Below, piece after piece: positions 33,924 to 47,090 of a stretch of 64,000 nt of DNA; the stretch's first letter is position 1, and each line of letters opens with the position of its first letter. The stretch spans positions 72,222,763 to 72,286,762 of the forward strand of contig JARDYH010000007.1 of the NCBI GenBank assembly GCA_029215795.1. Reading direction: 5' to 3'. Both the position numbers and the translations under genes were made by a program. The notes under the pieces were generated by a model. It did not search any database, was not told where the DNA came from, and saw only the letters and a list, made by a program, of their open reading frames with translations. The DNA is from Anniella stebbinsi. Its lineage: Eukaryota > Chordata > Lepidosauria > Squamata > Anniellidae.

Positions 33924-34344
33924 GTTCTGGTGATACAGATAGGTTTGAAGGTACTCTGACTGAGAGAGGAGTGTAAATCCATATAAAACATTTTTAAAAG
34001 CCTAAATAAAAGTAATGCTATGTTGACTAAAATTACATTGAATAAAATGAGTGTCAGATTATGGTAAATCATTTTAGTTTTGTTAGGTTCATTGGTAGTG
34101 ATGGACAGACACACCCGCATCCAGCTCATTGGACGTTCCCTGAGCCAGTGCCACTGACTGCTGCTGACTGCTGCTGCCCGACACTGCCGCCCACCCCCAC
34201 TGCCCACCCCAGCTCAAAGCGTGACCTTCTTTAAGGGTCCATGAGTGCATGATGAGTGCCCAGCAGCTGTCCGCCCTGATCCAGCACCTCCATTGCTGCA
34301 CACAATGGAGGCTCCAGAAATTTCGCATGTTCTATATTGCATAA

Positions 34345-34520
34345 ATGGTGGCTGTAAAGGCCATATAATCTTGTAGTCCTCTATTATGTCTCCCTTTATC
34401 CTCCTTTTTCCCTAATCTACACAACCCCAGCTGTTGTTATCCTCCCATGTAGCAGAGATGCTCCAGCCCCTTGATCATTCAGGTGTCCACTGTGTGCTCA
34501 TCTTGACCTTTGGGCCATAG
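34345..34520 (-). mobile_element. CR1-like LINE 3' fragment in the copy C flank
   Basis: CTCCTTTTTCCCTAATCTAC, ACAACCCCAGCTGTTGT and GAGATGCTCCAGCCCCTTGA read as a reversed CR1 3' end. The same piece occurs at about 28235-28289 plus 30420-30470 (split by a hAT) and at 50095-50190. Confidence 0.6.
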
Positions 34521-35028
34521 AAGAAATTTGCACTCATCTTTCAAAGCTCTCAAGCTTCCTCTGCAGAGAAACAGATGTTGGAATAATCTGCGAGGCCCTG
34601 CTTCTCCTTTCACACATTCATTCTGGATGCCCGAAGGGGGGATACGATGTCCAGATATGCAACAAGTCTACTGTATAGATTGTAACTGTTATGGGCAGGA
34701 TCTACACTGCTGCTGTAAAACGGTTTATAACAGTAGTGACAACTGTTGGAGCCAAGGGCATACGTCATATACAGTTTTCAAATCATTTTCAACATGTCAT
34801 GTCCTGCTTCGTGTAGATCTGCCCATTTAGCCAACTCATCCTAGGAAGTGTAGTTCTTGAACGGGCTTAATAAAGCTGAACCAGAAACTCTGTAGGATGA
34901 GAAAACTACAATCTCCAGAACTCTTTATTAGGTTAGGATATCCATATACCACCCTTCATAATCTATATGCTGCCCTCCCCAGGTGCCTCCTCCCCATGAA
35001 GAACCCAGGACTTTTGGTTCATACTCAC

Positions 35029-35077
35029 CTGGAGAAAAGAAGGCCAAGAGGAGGCAAATGTTCAGGAGTGCCTTCAT
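35029..35077 (-). pseudogene. Copy C: orphan signal-peptide exon of a PLI-gamma-like gene
   Basis: Exon 1 encodes MKALLNICLLLAFFSP with a perfect CCAG|GTGAGT donor and a TATA box upstream. Sequence matching intron 1 of copy B follows down to about 33925. It then stops abruptly against a truncated hAT end and Penelope-like sequence, exactly before exon 2 should appear. No exon 2-5 is found before copy B begins at 30.7 kb. The promoter may still fire, but the transcript could only reach exons of copy B, which would be an inferred read-through product. Confidence 0.75.
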
Positions 35078-35165
35078 AGCGATGGGGAGATCAGGAGCCT
35101 GGGACAACTTTCCACAGAGCTGGATCAACCAAGGTGACTGAAGTCAAAGGGGACGTCTGCAGTGC

Positions 35166-35173
35166 AATTTATA
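35166..35173 (-). promoter_or_regulatory. TATA box of copy C
   Basis: TATAAATT on the minus strand, about 90 bp upstream of the orphan exon 1. It is intact despite loss of the downstream exons. Confidence 0.6.
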
Positions 35174-35807
35174 GGCCAGGGAGCAGACCCAAAGGGCAAA
35201 AGCTGGGGAAACAACTGGTTTGGGAAGATGCAGGAAATGACTTCAAATGAGATTCTGTATTTTCCCAGAAATGCCATCACATGATACAGGTATCCTGACT
35301 TCAGTGCTGGAAACTGGTGGGATGGTTTCTGGAACCACATGAAATTTCTCCAGGTGGTCCATCCAGTCTAGCCGAAAACCAGTTCCTTCACTCTGGATGT
35401 TGGAAATCATATCTACGAACACCTCCAAGGGCCTCCAATTGTACATCACATGTTCTGCTGTTCCTGGCAATCTGGTGCCTTGGGATGTACTGGAAGAACT
35501 GATTGCCACAAAGTGAAAGTTAGGCTGGAAGCATGTAAAGAAAACTTTTTTTTCTTGTTAAGTTAAGAGGCTGGGCTTTCTTGGTCATTGCTGTTTCTCA
35601 GCTCTCTCTTTGCTACTGTGCTGGCTGCTATTCCCTCAGTGTGTGTCTTCCCTCAGTGGGCCTGTTCAGAAGACATCTGAATCTCTGCTGGTTAAGGCTT
35701 TTGGTTAATCAGCAGGGATTAAGATGTCTTGTGTGCTGCATTTTGCTAAACCCTGCTCACTCACGAACCATAGTCAGACCATCTGCAGCAGGGGTAGTGA
35801 TTCTAAC

Positions 35808-38369
35808 CAGAGATGTGTATCTTATCATTAAAATGTATGCTAACAATACAATAAGGTCATTATCGTGCATGTGTTTAACAATGACGATGCGATAGAAAAA
35901 CCTACGATAATCATTGGAAACGATAATTTTCGGGCGATTTTATCATTTTATCGGACTGCCATAGAAATATACCTATAACTTCTGTATTTTAAAAGTGAGA
36001 GGCTTGAAACTTGGTCACAGTGCTTATGGGGTAAGCCTAAGTATGTGTATGAAATTTGAGATTGATTCTTCCAACCCTTGATTTTATATGATGTTTTAAA
36101 AGGATCATTTCCATTCTGATGGGTCTGAATGAATGCACGTGGCGAGCTGTCATTCTGATCTGTCAGAACTGAAACAATCTTTAATAAATCCATATAAAAT
36201 CGAGGGTTGGAGGGATTGATATCAAATTTGGCACATATGTGTAGCAACATGTGCTACACGTATGTGCCGAATTTGAGCTCGATCCCTCCAACCCTCGATT
36301 TTATATGAATTTATTAAAGATCATTTCAGTTCTTAGAGATCAGAATGATAGCAAGCCACGTGAGTTCATTCAGACCTGTCATAACAGAAATGATCGTTTA
36401 AAATTTCATATAAAATTGTTGGTTGGAGGGATCGATCTCAAATTTTATACACATACTTAGGCATACCCCATAAGCGCTGTAACCAAGTTTCAAGCCTATC
36501 ACTTTTAAAATACAGAAGTTATAGTCAATTTTCTTTAAAAATAGAGCAGCAAAAAAAATCGTTTTGTCATAATAATTTTAGGGATGTGCACGGACCCCCC
36601 AGATCGGATCGGATAGCGGATCGGAATCAGACCTGGGGGGGTCAGATTGGATCAGATTGGATCAGAGGTTGGGCAGATCTGATCCAATCCGATCCCGACC
36701 CGCGGATCGGATGTCCGATCCGCGGATCGGACACCATTTTTAATGAATTTCCCCATAGCCTAGTTTTGTGTTACAAAAATGCCTATAACGTTTTCATTTT
36801 TAAAGATAGAAGGATGAAACTTGGGCAATTTGTAGATGGGTTAGGGGTAGTTATCTGTAAGAAAATTCAGAAAGATTGGGGCATGCATTTTTTGGCAATT
36901 AATTTTGTAATAAAAAACCAGAAATGCCTGAAACTTTTTCATTTTTAAAGTTCCACACATGACTCTTTGCCACATTGTAGGTGGTATATTGATACCTATG
37001 ATGGTGAAATTTCAGAAACGTAGGTGCTTGTCTTGTGTGGCAATTAATTTTAGAAAAATGGGTAGTAGTGGGGTAAACAGTTATGCCTCCAACTTTTTCT
37101 ATTTTTAAAGATACAAACAGGAAACTTGGGCACATTCCAGGTAACACTTTGCTTGATATGTCTGTAAAATTTCAGAAAGCTAGGTCCAGGCATGTGGTGG
37201 CAAGGTATTTTTGAAACAATGAGGAAAGAAACACCTATAACTTTTTTATTTTAAAAGTTAGAAGTCTGCAAGTTGCTATCTTTGTAGATGGCTTAGGGGT
37301 AGTTGTCTGTCAGAAATTTCAGAAAGTTAGGTCCAGGCATTTGGTGGCTACGAATTTTTTAGATTAAAAGATACAAAAGTTTTTCCACAGAGGCTTGGGC
37401 TGTCAATTGCATCTCCCTCCCCTGCCTCCCCCTCCCTCTTTTATCTGTCAAAACTCCATGTTGTTGTAACTTTTAATCTAAACAAATCGTAGCCACCAAA
37501 TGCCTGGCCTATCATTCTGAAATTTCTGACAGACAACTACCCCTAACCCATCTACAAAGTGAGCAACTTTCAGACTTCTAACTTTTAAAATAAAAATGTT
37601 ATAGGTGTTTCTTTCCTCATTGTTTCAAAAATATCTTGCCACTACATGCTTGAAGCTATGCTTCTAAAAGTCATCACACATGTGAACCAAAGTGGTATGT
37701 CTAATGTGGAGAAAGTTTCCTGTTTGTATCTTTAAAAATAAAAAAGTTGGAGGCATAACTGTATTTACCCCACTACTACCCATTTTTCTAAAATTAATTG
37801 CCACACAAGGCAAGCACCTACGTTTCTGAAATTTCACACACATAGGTTCCAATGTACCACCTACAATGTGGCAAAGTGTCATGTGTGGAACTTTAAAAAT
37901 GAAAAACTTACAGGCATTTCTGGTTTTGTATTAAAAAATTAATTGCCACAAAATGCATGCACAATCTTTCTGAAATGCATCACAGATAACTACCCCCAAC
38001 CCATCTACAAAGTGACCAAATTTCATCCTTCTATCTTTAAAAATGAAAAAGGTATAGGCATTTTTGTAACACAATACTAGGCTATGGGGAAAAGCATTCA
38101 AAATGGCGTCCGATCCGCCGATTTTTTCCGATCCGGATTGGCCCTCGGTGGATCGGATCGGAGGGTTGTCACATCAGATCGAATCAGAATTTTCTGATTT
38201 TGGGGAGGATTGGATTCGGATCATGGATCAGATCACATCCGATGCAAACCGCTAATAATTATCATGAAGATGATACGGTTCACCTACGATATGAACGAAG
38301 ATGATAATTCTTTTGGTCCGAAATGATGATAACGATAAACAACGATATTTTTTGGCGTGCATACTCCTT
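35808..38369. mobile_element. hAT element with ATCGTATC-type ends, split by a second hAT
   Basis: Same family as 22621-23267 but older: ATTCTAAC at 35800-35807 versus GCTCTAAC at 38370-38377 (6 of 8 match). Internal mirror near 36245 (TAGCAACATGTGCTA). The element at 36579-38253 is nested within it. Confidence 0.8.
36579..38253. mobile_element. Deletion derivative of the 10.3-kb hAT made of its two inverted ends
   Basis: It begins TAGGGATGTGCACGG with GGATCGGATC repeats and then the AT-rich terminal sequence of the 10.3-kb element (for example AAAGATAGAAGGATGAAAC). After a short spacer around 37390-37440, the reverse complement follows back to a GATCC-rich end. Flanks AATAATTT/AATAATTA match at 7 of 8. 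The transposase and satellite are gone, leaving a giant hairpin. Confidence 0.82.
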
Positions 38370-38929
38370 GCTCTAACTGTGGCTTAAAGTGTTGTGTGCG
38401 ACAGCACGGCTTGTGGTTAGTGCTAACCCCAGAAAACTATAGTTTTCCTAACTAAATAGTATGGGTGTTTGTCTGAACAGGTCCTGTGTCCAATTACTCT
38501 GTAACTGCAGCACACAAGATGCCCTAATCCCTGCTGCTTAACCAACAGCCCCTGCTCGCAGGGTGGCTACACGAGCTTCCAGATGATGCCAGGTCTGCTG
38601 CTGATGAAGCAGCTAAACCTGCTGAACTTCTATTTCTTTCTGTTTTAGACAGAGAGCCTATCTACACTACTGCTTAAAAATGGTTTATAACAGTTTTGAC
38701 AACTGTTGAGGCCCATGACACACTCCATGTACAGTCTTCAAAACATTTTCAAAACATTTTTAAAGTGTTTTATCTTGCGTGTGTAGAGAGGATCAGCTAT
38801 GAACTGGATTCACATTCTCTGGAAATTTAGCCATCACGTTCTGTGCAGCCCTGTTCCCTGGCAAAACGATGCTTCAGTCGCTGCCTCATGTTGAATCAGG
38901 AGGGGTTGTGATGCCTCCATCTTTTATTT

Positions 38930-39170
38930 TATTATTTATTTATTGCATTTATATCCTGTCTATTTCCTCCTTATGGAACCCAAGGAGGAAATAGACATAA
39001 CCATCCTCTTCTCCATTTGTCTTCAAAACAAGCCTGTGAGGTAGGCTGGGCTGAGAGCCTGTGATTGGCCCACAGTCACTGAATGAGCCTCCAATGATCA
39101 AATGGTGACTAGAACCCGGATCTTCCAATTCCCAGTCTAACACCCTAACCACTAGACCACACTGATTCTT
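38930..39170 (-). mobile_element. tRNA-derived SINE (paralogue of 21060-21290)
   Basis: Same SINE at the equivalent position downstream of remnant E: AGTGGTTAGGGTG head and CAGCCTACCTCACAGG core. Confidence 0.75.
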
Positions 39171-39849
39171 GCCTTCCCTTCAAATGCGGTCCTTTGGCTT
39201 GACACCTTTCTGTTAGAGCTGCTTTGATCATACATGTATATTCTGGTATATTTCTACACTCTGTCAACTGGAAAATGAGATAAACACCCTTTGCTCCCAT
39301 GAAAAACAAAAACACCTCGAGTTGCTTTTAAATGATTGCAGAGATGCCAGTCATGATATGGATTTGGCTATAAGACATGGGATGGATATTCTGAGATGAA
39401 AAGAGACCAGAAAGATTCAAATTATGAAGTTTAAAAGTTTATTGGGGAAAGAAATTGTTAACAGAAAAATGGGATTACTTATTTTCGGATGAAATGAGAT
39501 GAGACCAAATCTGTTATATCGACGTAGATGAGACAGCAACATCCCACCTCCCATGGATTAAAATATTCACTGGGGGAAAAACTATACCAACACAAGTTTA
39601 CTTGCCTTACCAATTTATTTTATGATTCTGTGAAAATTAATCCATATACCTGGAGGCCCAAAATTACCATATCTAAACCCTCTTTCATCTTCCACCTTGA
39701 ATCCCTCACACCCTCCACCAGCCTCTAAAAAGAAAATGAAAGAATCGTGAATTTCAGACAGAGGTTGCTCTCACAATTAGGGCTCCAATGACCTCCCCAT
39801 TTCTGAAACACCTAGAATACATGGAGAAGTGCATTTGACCCTCGTCTCT

Positions 39850-40022
39850 CTACCACTCAAGTCTGGCTTGATTGTAGGAACCCTGGGCACGACTGCATTC
39901 CTGTTTGAATATATTTACTGTGAAATAGTCCACAACGGTTGTCTTTCCTGTACGGCAGTCACATAAGTCCTTTGTTGCGCAGCCATGTAAAACAAAGCTC
40001 TAGGCATGCTGTGAAAGCCCAA
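39850..40022 (-). pseudogene. Remnant E: exon 5 of a PLI-gamma-like gene with an in-frame stop
   Basis: The minus strand encodes SFVLHGCATKDLCD and ends QARLEW then TAG (39852-39850), as in copies B and D. Near its 5' end the exon has 6 extra nt and an in-frame TAG at 40002-40000. The acceptor context is poorer (CCCAGTTCCAG). Upstream, only the donor flank of exon 4 remains (about 40398-40416). Downstream flanks match copy B down to about 38.6 kb, including a SINE and an AATAAA. Confidence 0.75.
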
Positions 40023-40379
40023 CTGGAACTGGGAGACCACAGCCTTCCAGCATCCGCCCCCCCCCAGACCCAGTTGGGTGCTCCCGAGTGCAGACCCCCA
40101 CCAGCAGCCACCTTCACACCACGCTGAAAATGTGCACTTCCCCTTCCTGCATTAATGGCTCAGTGTGGATCCAGTGTGATTGCTTGGCCCATCCTTTCTG
40201 ACAAGGTGGTCTGCTTTTCTAAATTCTGCTCCACGTGAGAAGGACTATGTGATCCAGGAGGTTGGTTTAATGGGGGGAAATGAGAAAATAAATTAGTAAA
40301 TGACTAGTAAACGCCAGCCTTTTCCATTGCACTTCTACCTGCAGAAAGCAAGCCAGAATGTGAGAAACCATGCAGCCTG

Positions 40380-40740
40380 TTGCTAGTTTGCAATTTTACT
40401 CACGTGCAGAGATGTACGTCTTATTAGAATGTGGACAAGTTTGTACATGGGTCTAACGAGAGCACATCATGGAACAACACCATTCTGTCTCCCTGTGACA
40501 ACTGGATCAGGTGAGGCTGTGCAGGTCCTGGACTGGTGCCTAGACTCAGAAATGGGCTAGATGACGGCCAATTAACTGAAAGTAAATCATGGCTAGATTG
40601 AAGCCCTGCATGAGCTTCCAGATGATGCCAGGTTTGCTGCTGCTGAAGCAGCTAAACCTGCTGTACTTTTTTCTGTTTTAGACAGATATGGGCTGGATTC
40701 ACGTTAGGGATGTGCACGCCTGAAATTATCGTATCGTATC
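40380..40740. repeat. Duplicated segment joining the exon 4 flank to foreign sequence
   Basis: It starts in the exon 4 donor flank (TTTTACTCACGTGCAGAGATG) and then switches to TCTTATTAGAATGTGGACAA. A near-identical copy is at 42645-42970. Both end at a TAGGGATGT hAT terminus. Confidence 0.75.
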
Positions 40741-42640
40741 GTTATCGGAATTTCGGACCAAAAAAATTATCATCTCGGATAATATCGTAGGTGATTCGTA
40801 TCGTATCATATCTCTGATAATTATCGGAAATACAATGTTATATAGTTTGTACATTTTGCCCTAGAGAGAGTTGCTTTTGAGTCTGAAAGGCCTAAAACTT
40901 CTTCATTTTCCAAGTTACAGGTACGAAACTTGGTCACAGTGCAGACTGAGTGTTGCTAGTCATGTGTCCCAAATTACAGAACAATCGGTGCAAGCGTTAC
41001 TTGGAAGTAAGTTGTCAAAAATACACTGTTTCAGGTGGCATAAGTTCTCCTTTTTCAAGAGACATCCAGTACTCATGGGCATTCCACACAGATGGCCTTG
41101 AGGGGACTCATCTGTGCCCAATTTCAGACACACAGCTGCAGCTGTTACTCAGAAGTAAGCTCTCTCAACAACACGTGTCGTGACCCAAGCCCCACCCCAG
41201 GCTTCTGCTCACGAACTTAGGCAAACTGACAACACGCTCCAAATAGTGAGACTCCTTTACTTGTGAAATCATATGGAAATTAAGCATAATGGTTTCATTT
41301 CTGCATACATCCACATAAAGCTGATGAAGGCCAGACAGCTTTAGGTACAGCAGCTTGATGTGAACCAGAAACAGCAATCACTCGGGGAGAGACGTGTAGG
41401 GTTGTCCTATTTGAGCAATTAACAGTGGTGCCACACCTGCTGCCTCATCAAGAACAAGACCAGAGCCCAGGGAGAAGCTCCAGCACAGGGATGCAAGAAG
41501 CCCGGCAAAGACAGATTCATCTTGCATGAACCAGACTCAGCCTGCCGGAAAACACTGAGCTGATCACGTAAGCAAGATATCAGGGCACGAACCTCTTCAA
41601 CCTAGGTAACCTCCCTTGCCCATAACTTTGGCTCCGAGGAAGGCTCTCTCACAGGTCACACACACACACAATCCAGAAGAGCAACAGTCAGCCTAGGAAA
41701 CTTTCCTTGTACCTGTACTTTGGCGCCATGCAGGGAAAGCTCTCTCTCAGGCCATAGAACATGATCCAGAAACAGTAACAGCAAGTCCAAGTCTATGAAA
41801 AGCCTCAGAGCACTTTTCATGGCACAGTCCTTAGAAATTACAAGTCCAAATAGCAACAGAACATGTACAGAGTGCATCCAACATCTCCAAACAGAATCCC
41901 AAACATGAGGAGTTTCATGGCAAGCATAGAATAGATGATTCCTAGCAAAGGGCCTCCCCTTTGCTCATTCCTCTTATAGCCTGGAGGCTGGCTATTCCAA
42001 GCCACTTGACAGACAGGACCTCAGGCCTGTAACCCAAACTCATGTGCCAACAGGGCGACACAGTTCAACCTCCTCTTGATGACGACACTATGTGAGAGAC
42101 AGCTTGCAAGATTGCCCCCACCTTTTCTAAACAATCTCTTGTTCTCAAGGAAACTCAAGGCCTTGGCTAGCAAGCCTCCCATGAGAAACAGCAACAGTGA
42201 TAAGACACTGACACAGACTTTCTCACAACAATTCCCAATCTTTAAACTCACAATTCACAAGGCCTGCCTTCTGAATTGTCCATGAAACACTTGACATCCG
42301 ACAACATGCACGGTTTTTTTCTGGTGGTAAGTTGCTGCTGAGAGAAATCCTCATTTTTAAAGAGCTAGTCCTTAAAGTTGTGGACCTTAGGGGACTAATC
42401 TAGTGGACTCATGTAACATAGCATGTTCAAGATGAGGGAGTTTCCTTTGCAACACTTCCAGGCAAAACTAGATTTTTAAACCACACATAATAAAGGCAGT
42501 ACAAGCAGCCCTGCAAGGCGGGACCAGTATGACTTACCAGCCAGACGTCAAGCTAGACGATTCCTGGGCAAAGGCAGCAGCCAGGCAGGTAGGAAGATGT
42601 AGGCAGGCAGGTTGGCAGAGGTGGCCATTGGCCAGCAGTT
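40705..42640. other. Unassigned segment beginning with a hAT terminus
   Basis: TAGGGATGTGCACGCC with TATCGTATCGTTATCGG repeats opens at 40705. The right end is not recognised. No gene seen; the open frames here are short and lack coding features. Confidence 0.5.
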
Positions 42641-42644
42641 GCTA

Positions 42645-43060
42645 GTTTGCAATTTTACTCACGTGCAGAGATGTAAGTCTTATTAGAATGTGGACAAGTT
42701 TGTACATGGGTCTAACGAGAGCACATCATGGAACAACACCATTCTGTCTCCCTGTGACATCTGGATCAGGTGAGGCTGTGCAGGTCCTGGACTGGCGCCT
42801 AGACTCAGAAATGGGCTAGATGAGGGCCAATTAACTGAAAGTAAATCATGGCTGGATTGAAGCCCTGCATGAGCTTCCAGATGATGCCAGATTTGCTGCT
42901 GATGAAGCAGCTAAACCTGCTGTACTTGTATTTCTTTCTGTTTTAGACAGATATGGGCTGGATTCACGTTAGGGATGTATTGTATCGTCATCGGAATTTC
43001 GGACCAAAAAAATTATCATCTCCGATAATATCGTAGGTGATTCGTATCGTATAGTATCTC
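42645..43060. repeat. Second copy of the exon 4-flank junction segment
   Basis: Repeats 40380-40740 and runs into a shortened hAT end (TAGGGATGTATTGTATCG). That end is fused directly to the downstream flank of copy D exon 5 (AATAACCTCCCCATTTCTG). Confidence 0.75.
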
Positions 43061-45739
43061 CAATAACCTCCCCATTTCTGAAACACCTAGAATACATGGA
43101 GAAGTGCATTTGACCCTCGTCTATCTACCACTCAAGTCTGGCTTGATTGTTGGAACCCTGGGCACCACTACATTCCTTTTTGGAGAAGTCTGCTGTGAAA
43201 TAGTCCACAGTAGTTGTCTTTGCAGTACGGAAGTCACATAAGTCCTTTGTTGTGCAGCCATGTAAAACAAATCTGTCGTCGAAAAGGCCAGCTGGAAAAG
43301 AAGGAGAACGGGCATATGAGTCCTTCATCTTGTAGAAATTGTGAAACCATGAAGGTGCCTTGTCCCACTCTCAAAATCCCTGAAGTCACTTCTCAACGTT
43401 GGTATGTGCACCATAGTGATTACTACTAGGGATTCCACAAAAGCCAACTGGGTCTAGGAGATTGGGGTCTCCCGGACCCACTTGGGGGCTCCCAATATGA
43501 GCACAGACCCCCACCAGCAGCCACCTGCAGCTGCCATTGACACAGGAAGGGGAAGTGTGCAATGTCGGTGTCAGGGCAGACGGCTGTTGAGCACTTGCCT
43601 GGCCAAGCCAAGGCTTGGAAGAGGCTTGCACAGCCAAGCGAGCAGGGGCAGGCTGCTACAGCGGTGAAGTGAGAGCCCTACTGATTACCAAGTTTTTGGG
43701 TCAGTACTGAAGTGTCCTCCTCCAAATCAGTATGCAGCAAGACAGTCTGCACAAATCAAAAGCAAATACTTAAACATTGTAAAAATAGGAGTTCTGAGAG
43801 TTCCCATAGATGGGTCAGTTTCTCTTCCATCAAATGAAGAATTAAAACCCTAATAATCAGTGATAGAAAGTCATGAGCCCTTTCTACACCTAAGGGTGTA
43901 GAGGAAGGGAGAAGGGCGATCCTGGATTTACCTGCTTCTGGGATTGTCCCCTCAGGATACAAACAGGAAGCACGACATCCCAGAAACAAACAGGGATGTC
44001 ACACCCATCTTGGCTGCCTTTAAAAAAAAAAAAACTACAGAAGAGCCGCGAGTGCTGGACAAGGTAAGGGAACACTCTGTGCACCCCACCATCCTGGGGA
44101 TGGCAGAATTACTTCCCTCCTATGGGGACGAACCCACCCCCTGCGGCTCCGTACCCATTTCAGGTCCCAGGATGGTGGGAAAATTGGGATATCCCCAGTT
44201 TCCACTATCCCGGGGTTATCCCAGGGTGGTCCCTAGGTCATCCCTGTGTGTCATTTAGATGCACAGGGATGACCTTGGGATGACCCCGGGATAAAACACT
44301 GGTGTAGACATGGCCATGATATGTGACTATCAAGGAGAAACAAGGAGAAGGTAAAACTTTAATTTCTTCTGTCGCAGCAAAAAACGACTGAGAGATTTCT
44401 TCTTGCTGCATTCAGATACGGATACGGATGGAATGCAGAAGATAAGAATGGCAATTATGGAAGGGTGAACGTTTCATTTCAGCAAGGTTTTGAGCAGAAT
44501 TCATCAACATTTGCAAAGTTCTCCCTATCTGGGACAAAAAAACTTGAAGAAAAGAATCTGAATGTGGGAGAAACAGAAATTGACAGATTCATCGATCTAG
44601 GCTACTTGAGTATCGAAAAAAGGTCTTGGTTTGAATGTCTGTGCAGTTAACCATTAAGGATAGGCAAATATTTCCAATTACAGTTTTTAGGAGGATTTAC
44701 CAAAATGTACAAAGTTCTTCATGTCCAGGACAAAAAGAATTTCAGATAAAAATAATGTCCAGGCTTCGGAGTGCTTTGCTTTTCAAAGTCTGGGAATGAA
44801 TCCGTGTATATTCAACCACGTTAGTGAATAATTCCAGTTGCCATCTCTCTTTTCTGACAGGCTCCTCATCTTTACCAGTTACATGTCAGGCAGGTACATC
44901 ATGGTCCTCTCCATCCTGCATTTGGATCATGCAGATGGGTGAGTTTTGTTTCTGCTCATTTATGATCAGATGTTACCAACATTTGCACAGTTCCTCTTAT
45001 TCAGAAGAGGAAGAACGTGAAATTTTAAAAATTCTAATATGGGAGAAAGCAAAGGTGATTGTTTTGCTCATCCCCTCTGACAGATGGGCAGCTCTTCTGA
45101 ACTTGCTCCACATAAGAGGGACTATGTGATCCAGGAGGTTAGTTTAATGTTGGAAAAAAAGCTAAAATAAATAAGTAAATGCATAGCAAATTCCAGCGTT
45201 TTCCAATGCTCTTCTACCTGCAGAAAGCAGCAAGAAAGTGAGAAATCATGCAGACTTCCAGATTGCCTGTTGCTGGTTTGCAATTTTACTCACGTGCAGA
45301 GAGATGAAAACTAGTTTTGATACATTGATTCTCATTGCCACGGCACTCCGTGGTTGTCTCCTGGCAAGGTTCAGACCCTGTTGAGAGGCACACTGGGCAC
45401 TTCACCCCATTGAGTGGAAGGCTGTTGTGATCTGGCACTACAAAAACAAAAACAAACCCGTAAAGTCAGCACACACTTCCATGACCATTCCATTTCTCCC
45501 CACATCTATTTCCGTCTGCCCCAGAATGTCCATCAAGCTGGCTGTGGAACTCCAGTGCCTCAATTTAAACAAATCCTCTGTTTATGGCCCCTAAGATATA
45601 GATCAAGATCTGCAAGAAGGAATTGTGAATGTGTGGCTTTCTGTCCCTAATAATGCCCAATAATAAATAGCCTTCTAATTAAATAGGGCATTGTTCTGTT
45701 TAAATCTATACTGGGGAGAAAGAGAGCAAATGTGTGGTA

Positions 45740-45910
45740 GGCCCCACTATGCCATGGAAGCTCATTGGATGACTGTGGGCCAGTCACAGATTCTCAGCCC
45801 AACCTACTCCTCAGGGTTGTTGTTGTGAGGATATAATGCCTTGGGTTCCTTACGGAGGAAAAAAGCCAGGATAGAAATGTAACAAATAAATAAATAAATA
45901 AATAAATAGC
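45740..45910 (+). mobile_element. tRNA-derived SINE in intron 3 of copy D
   Basis: Paralogue of 24940-25165, with an (AAAT)n tail. The surrounding intron lacks the hAT found in copy B. Confidence 0.7.
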
Positions 45911-46949
45911 AGGCTTAGAGACTGGATGCAGAAGAGGCATTATTGTGAAGTGTTGTGTGAATGCATCTGTGTGTGATAACAGAGGTTGCATATTGCATGG
46001 AACAGAGCAAGGTAAGATAGCCTGAACACCACCTGTTGGTGGGAGTCCTGTTGGTGAGTCAACCAGTGCAATGAGGAGAGGGTTTTTTTTAATGCTCCCA
46101 CTACAACAATGTCCCCCAAATTTGTCCCTTGGGAATAAATGGCAGCCATTCATGCACGCAGGAGAGAGACGTGTTCAGACCATCCTGCTTCATGCTGCTG
46201 GTGACCTCAGCCACTGAGAATCAAGTCAGCCCTTTTTTACACAGCCTCAGCCTGGGTTCTGTTTCTTGGGCTGTGAGATATCAATGTAGTAGAGTCCAAA
46301 CGGATACAGATACTTATACTGGAGATCTCGTTTATTACAATCATCTGTCGAGCAGCAGTACATATTTGATCGAAAGTATTTCTCATTTGAAGCCATAGAG
46401 AAATCCCCTTTGAAACAGTTCTTGGATTTGCCACATGCCTTGTAATAGATACCTTCCAAAATGTCACCTGTGAAAGAGAATCAGAAAGAAACATCTAGAT
46501 TGGTGGGAAAATGTCTCTCTCGCAGTGATCTTTGGAGAAATTAGGTGGTTTCCCTTAATTTGGCACTCCGAGTTTTGGTGACAGCAATGGTTCTCATTAA
46601 TGTCTAATTCACCTTCAGATCTAGTTGTCAGGCAAAATGGGGAACAGAAGAGTAGCCCAAAAATGATGCCTGAATTGAGATAGAGCATTTATTCAGTTAA
46701 AGTGTCCTGAGCTGTGTGGCTTCTATCACAGAGCCTATCTACACTACAGCATTAAAACGGTTTAAAACGGTTTAAAATGGTTTATAACAGTTTTGAGAAC
46801 TGTTGGGGCCCAGGACACACTCCATATACAGTTTCCAAAACATTTTCAAAGTGTTTTATCCTGTGTGTGTAGACAGGCTCACAGTCTTGTCGCCTGTATA
46901 AGAGCTTCTTCAGATGGGGGATGGGGAGAATCACATTTAAAGCTTTACT

Positions 46950-47090
46950 CGAGTGACCAGATATAAAAGAGGGCAGGGGTCCTGCAGCTTGTACTGTTAT
47001 GATGAAGAGGGAATTTCAGCAGGTGACACCTGCTGAAACTCCACTTTCAATATAACTGTTAAAGATTCAGAAGCCCTGTCCTCACAGACA
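46950..47090. mobile_element. Truncated foldback element in intron 2 of copy D
   Basis: Begins GAGTGACCAGATATAAAAG and shares the copy B element's position between exons 2 and 3, so the insertion predates the B/D duplication. Confidence 0.65.

Noticed and set aside
46313..46318. AT-AC (U12-type) intron as a rescue for copy D exon 3 donor
   Set aside because: U12 AT-AC donors need an ATATCCTT-like consensus; the site is ATAAGT, which is simply a GT to AT change of the copy B donor.
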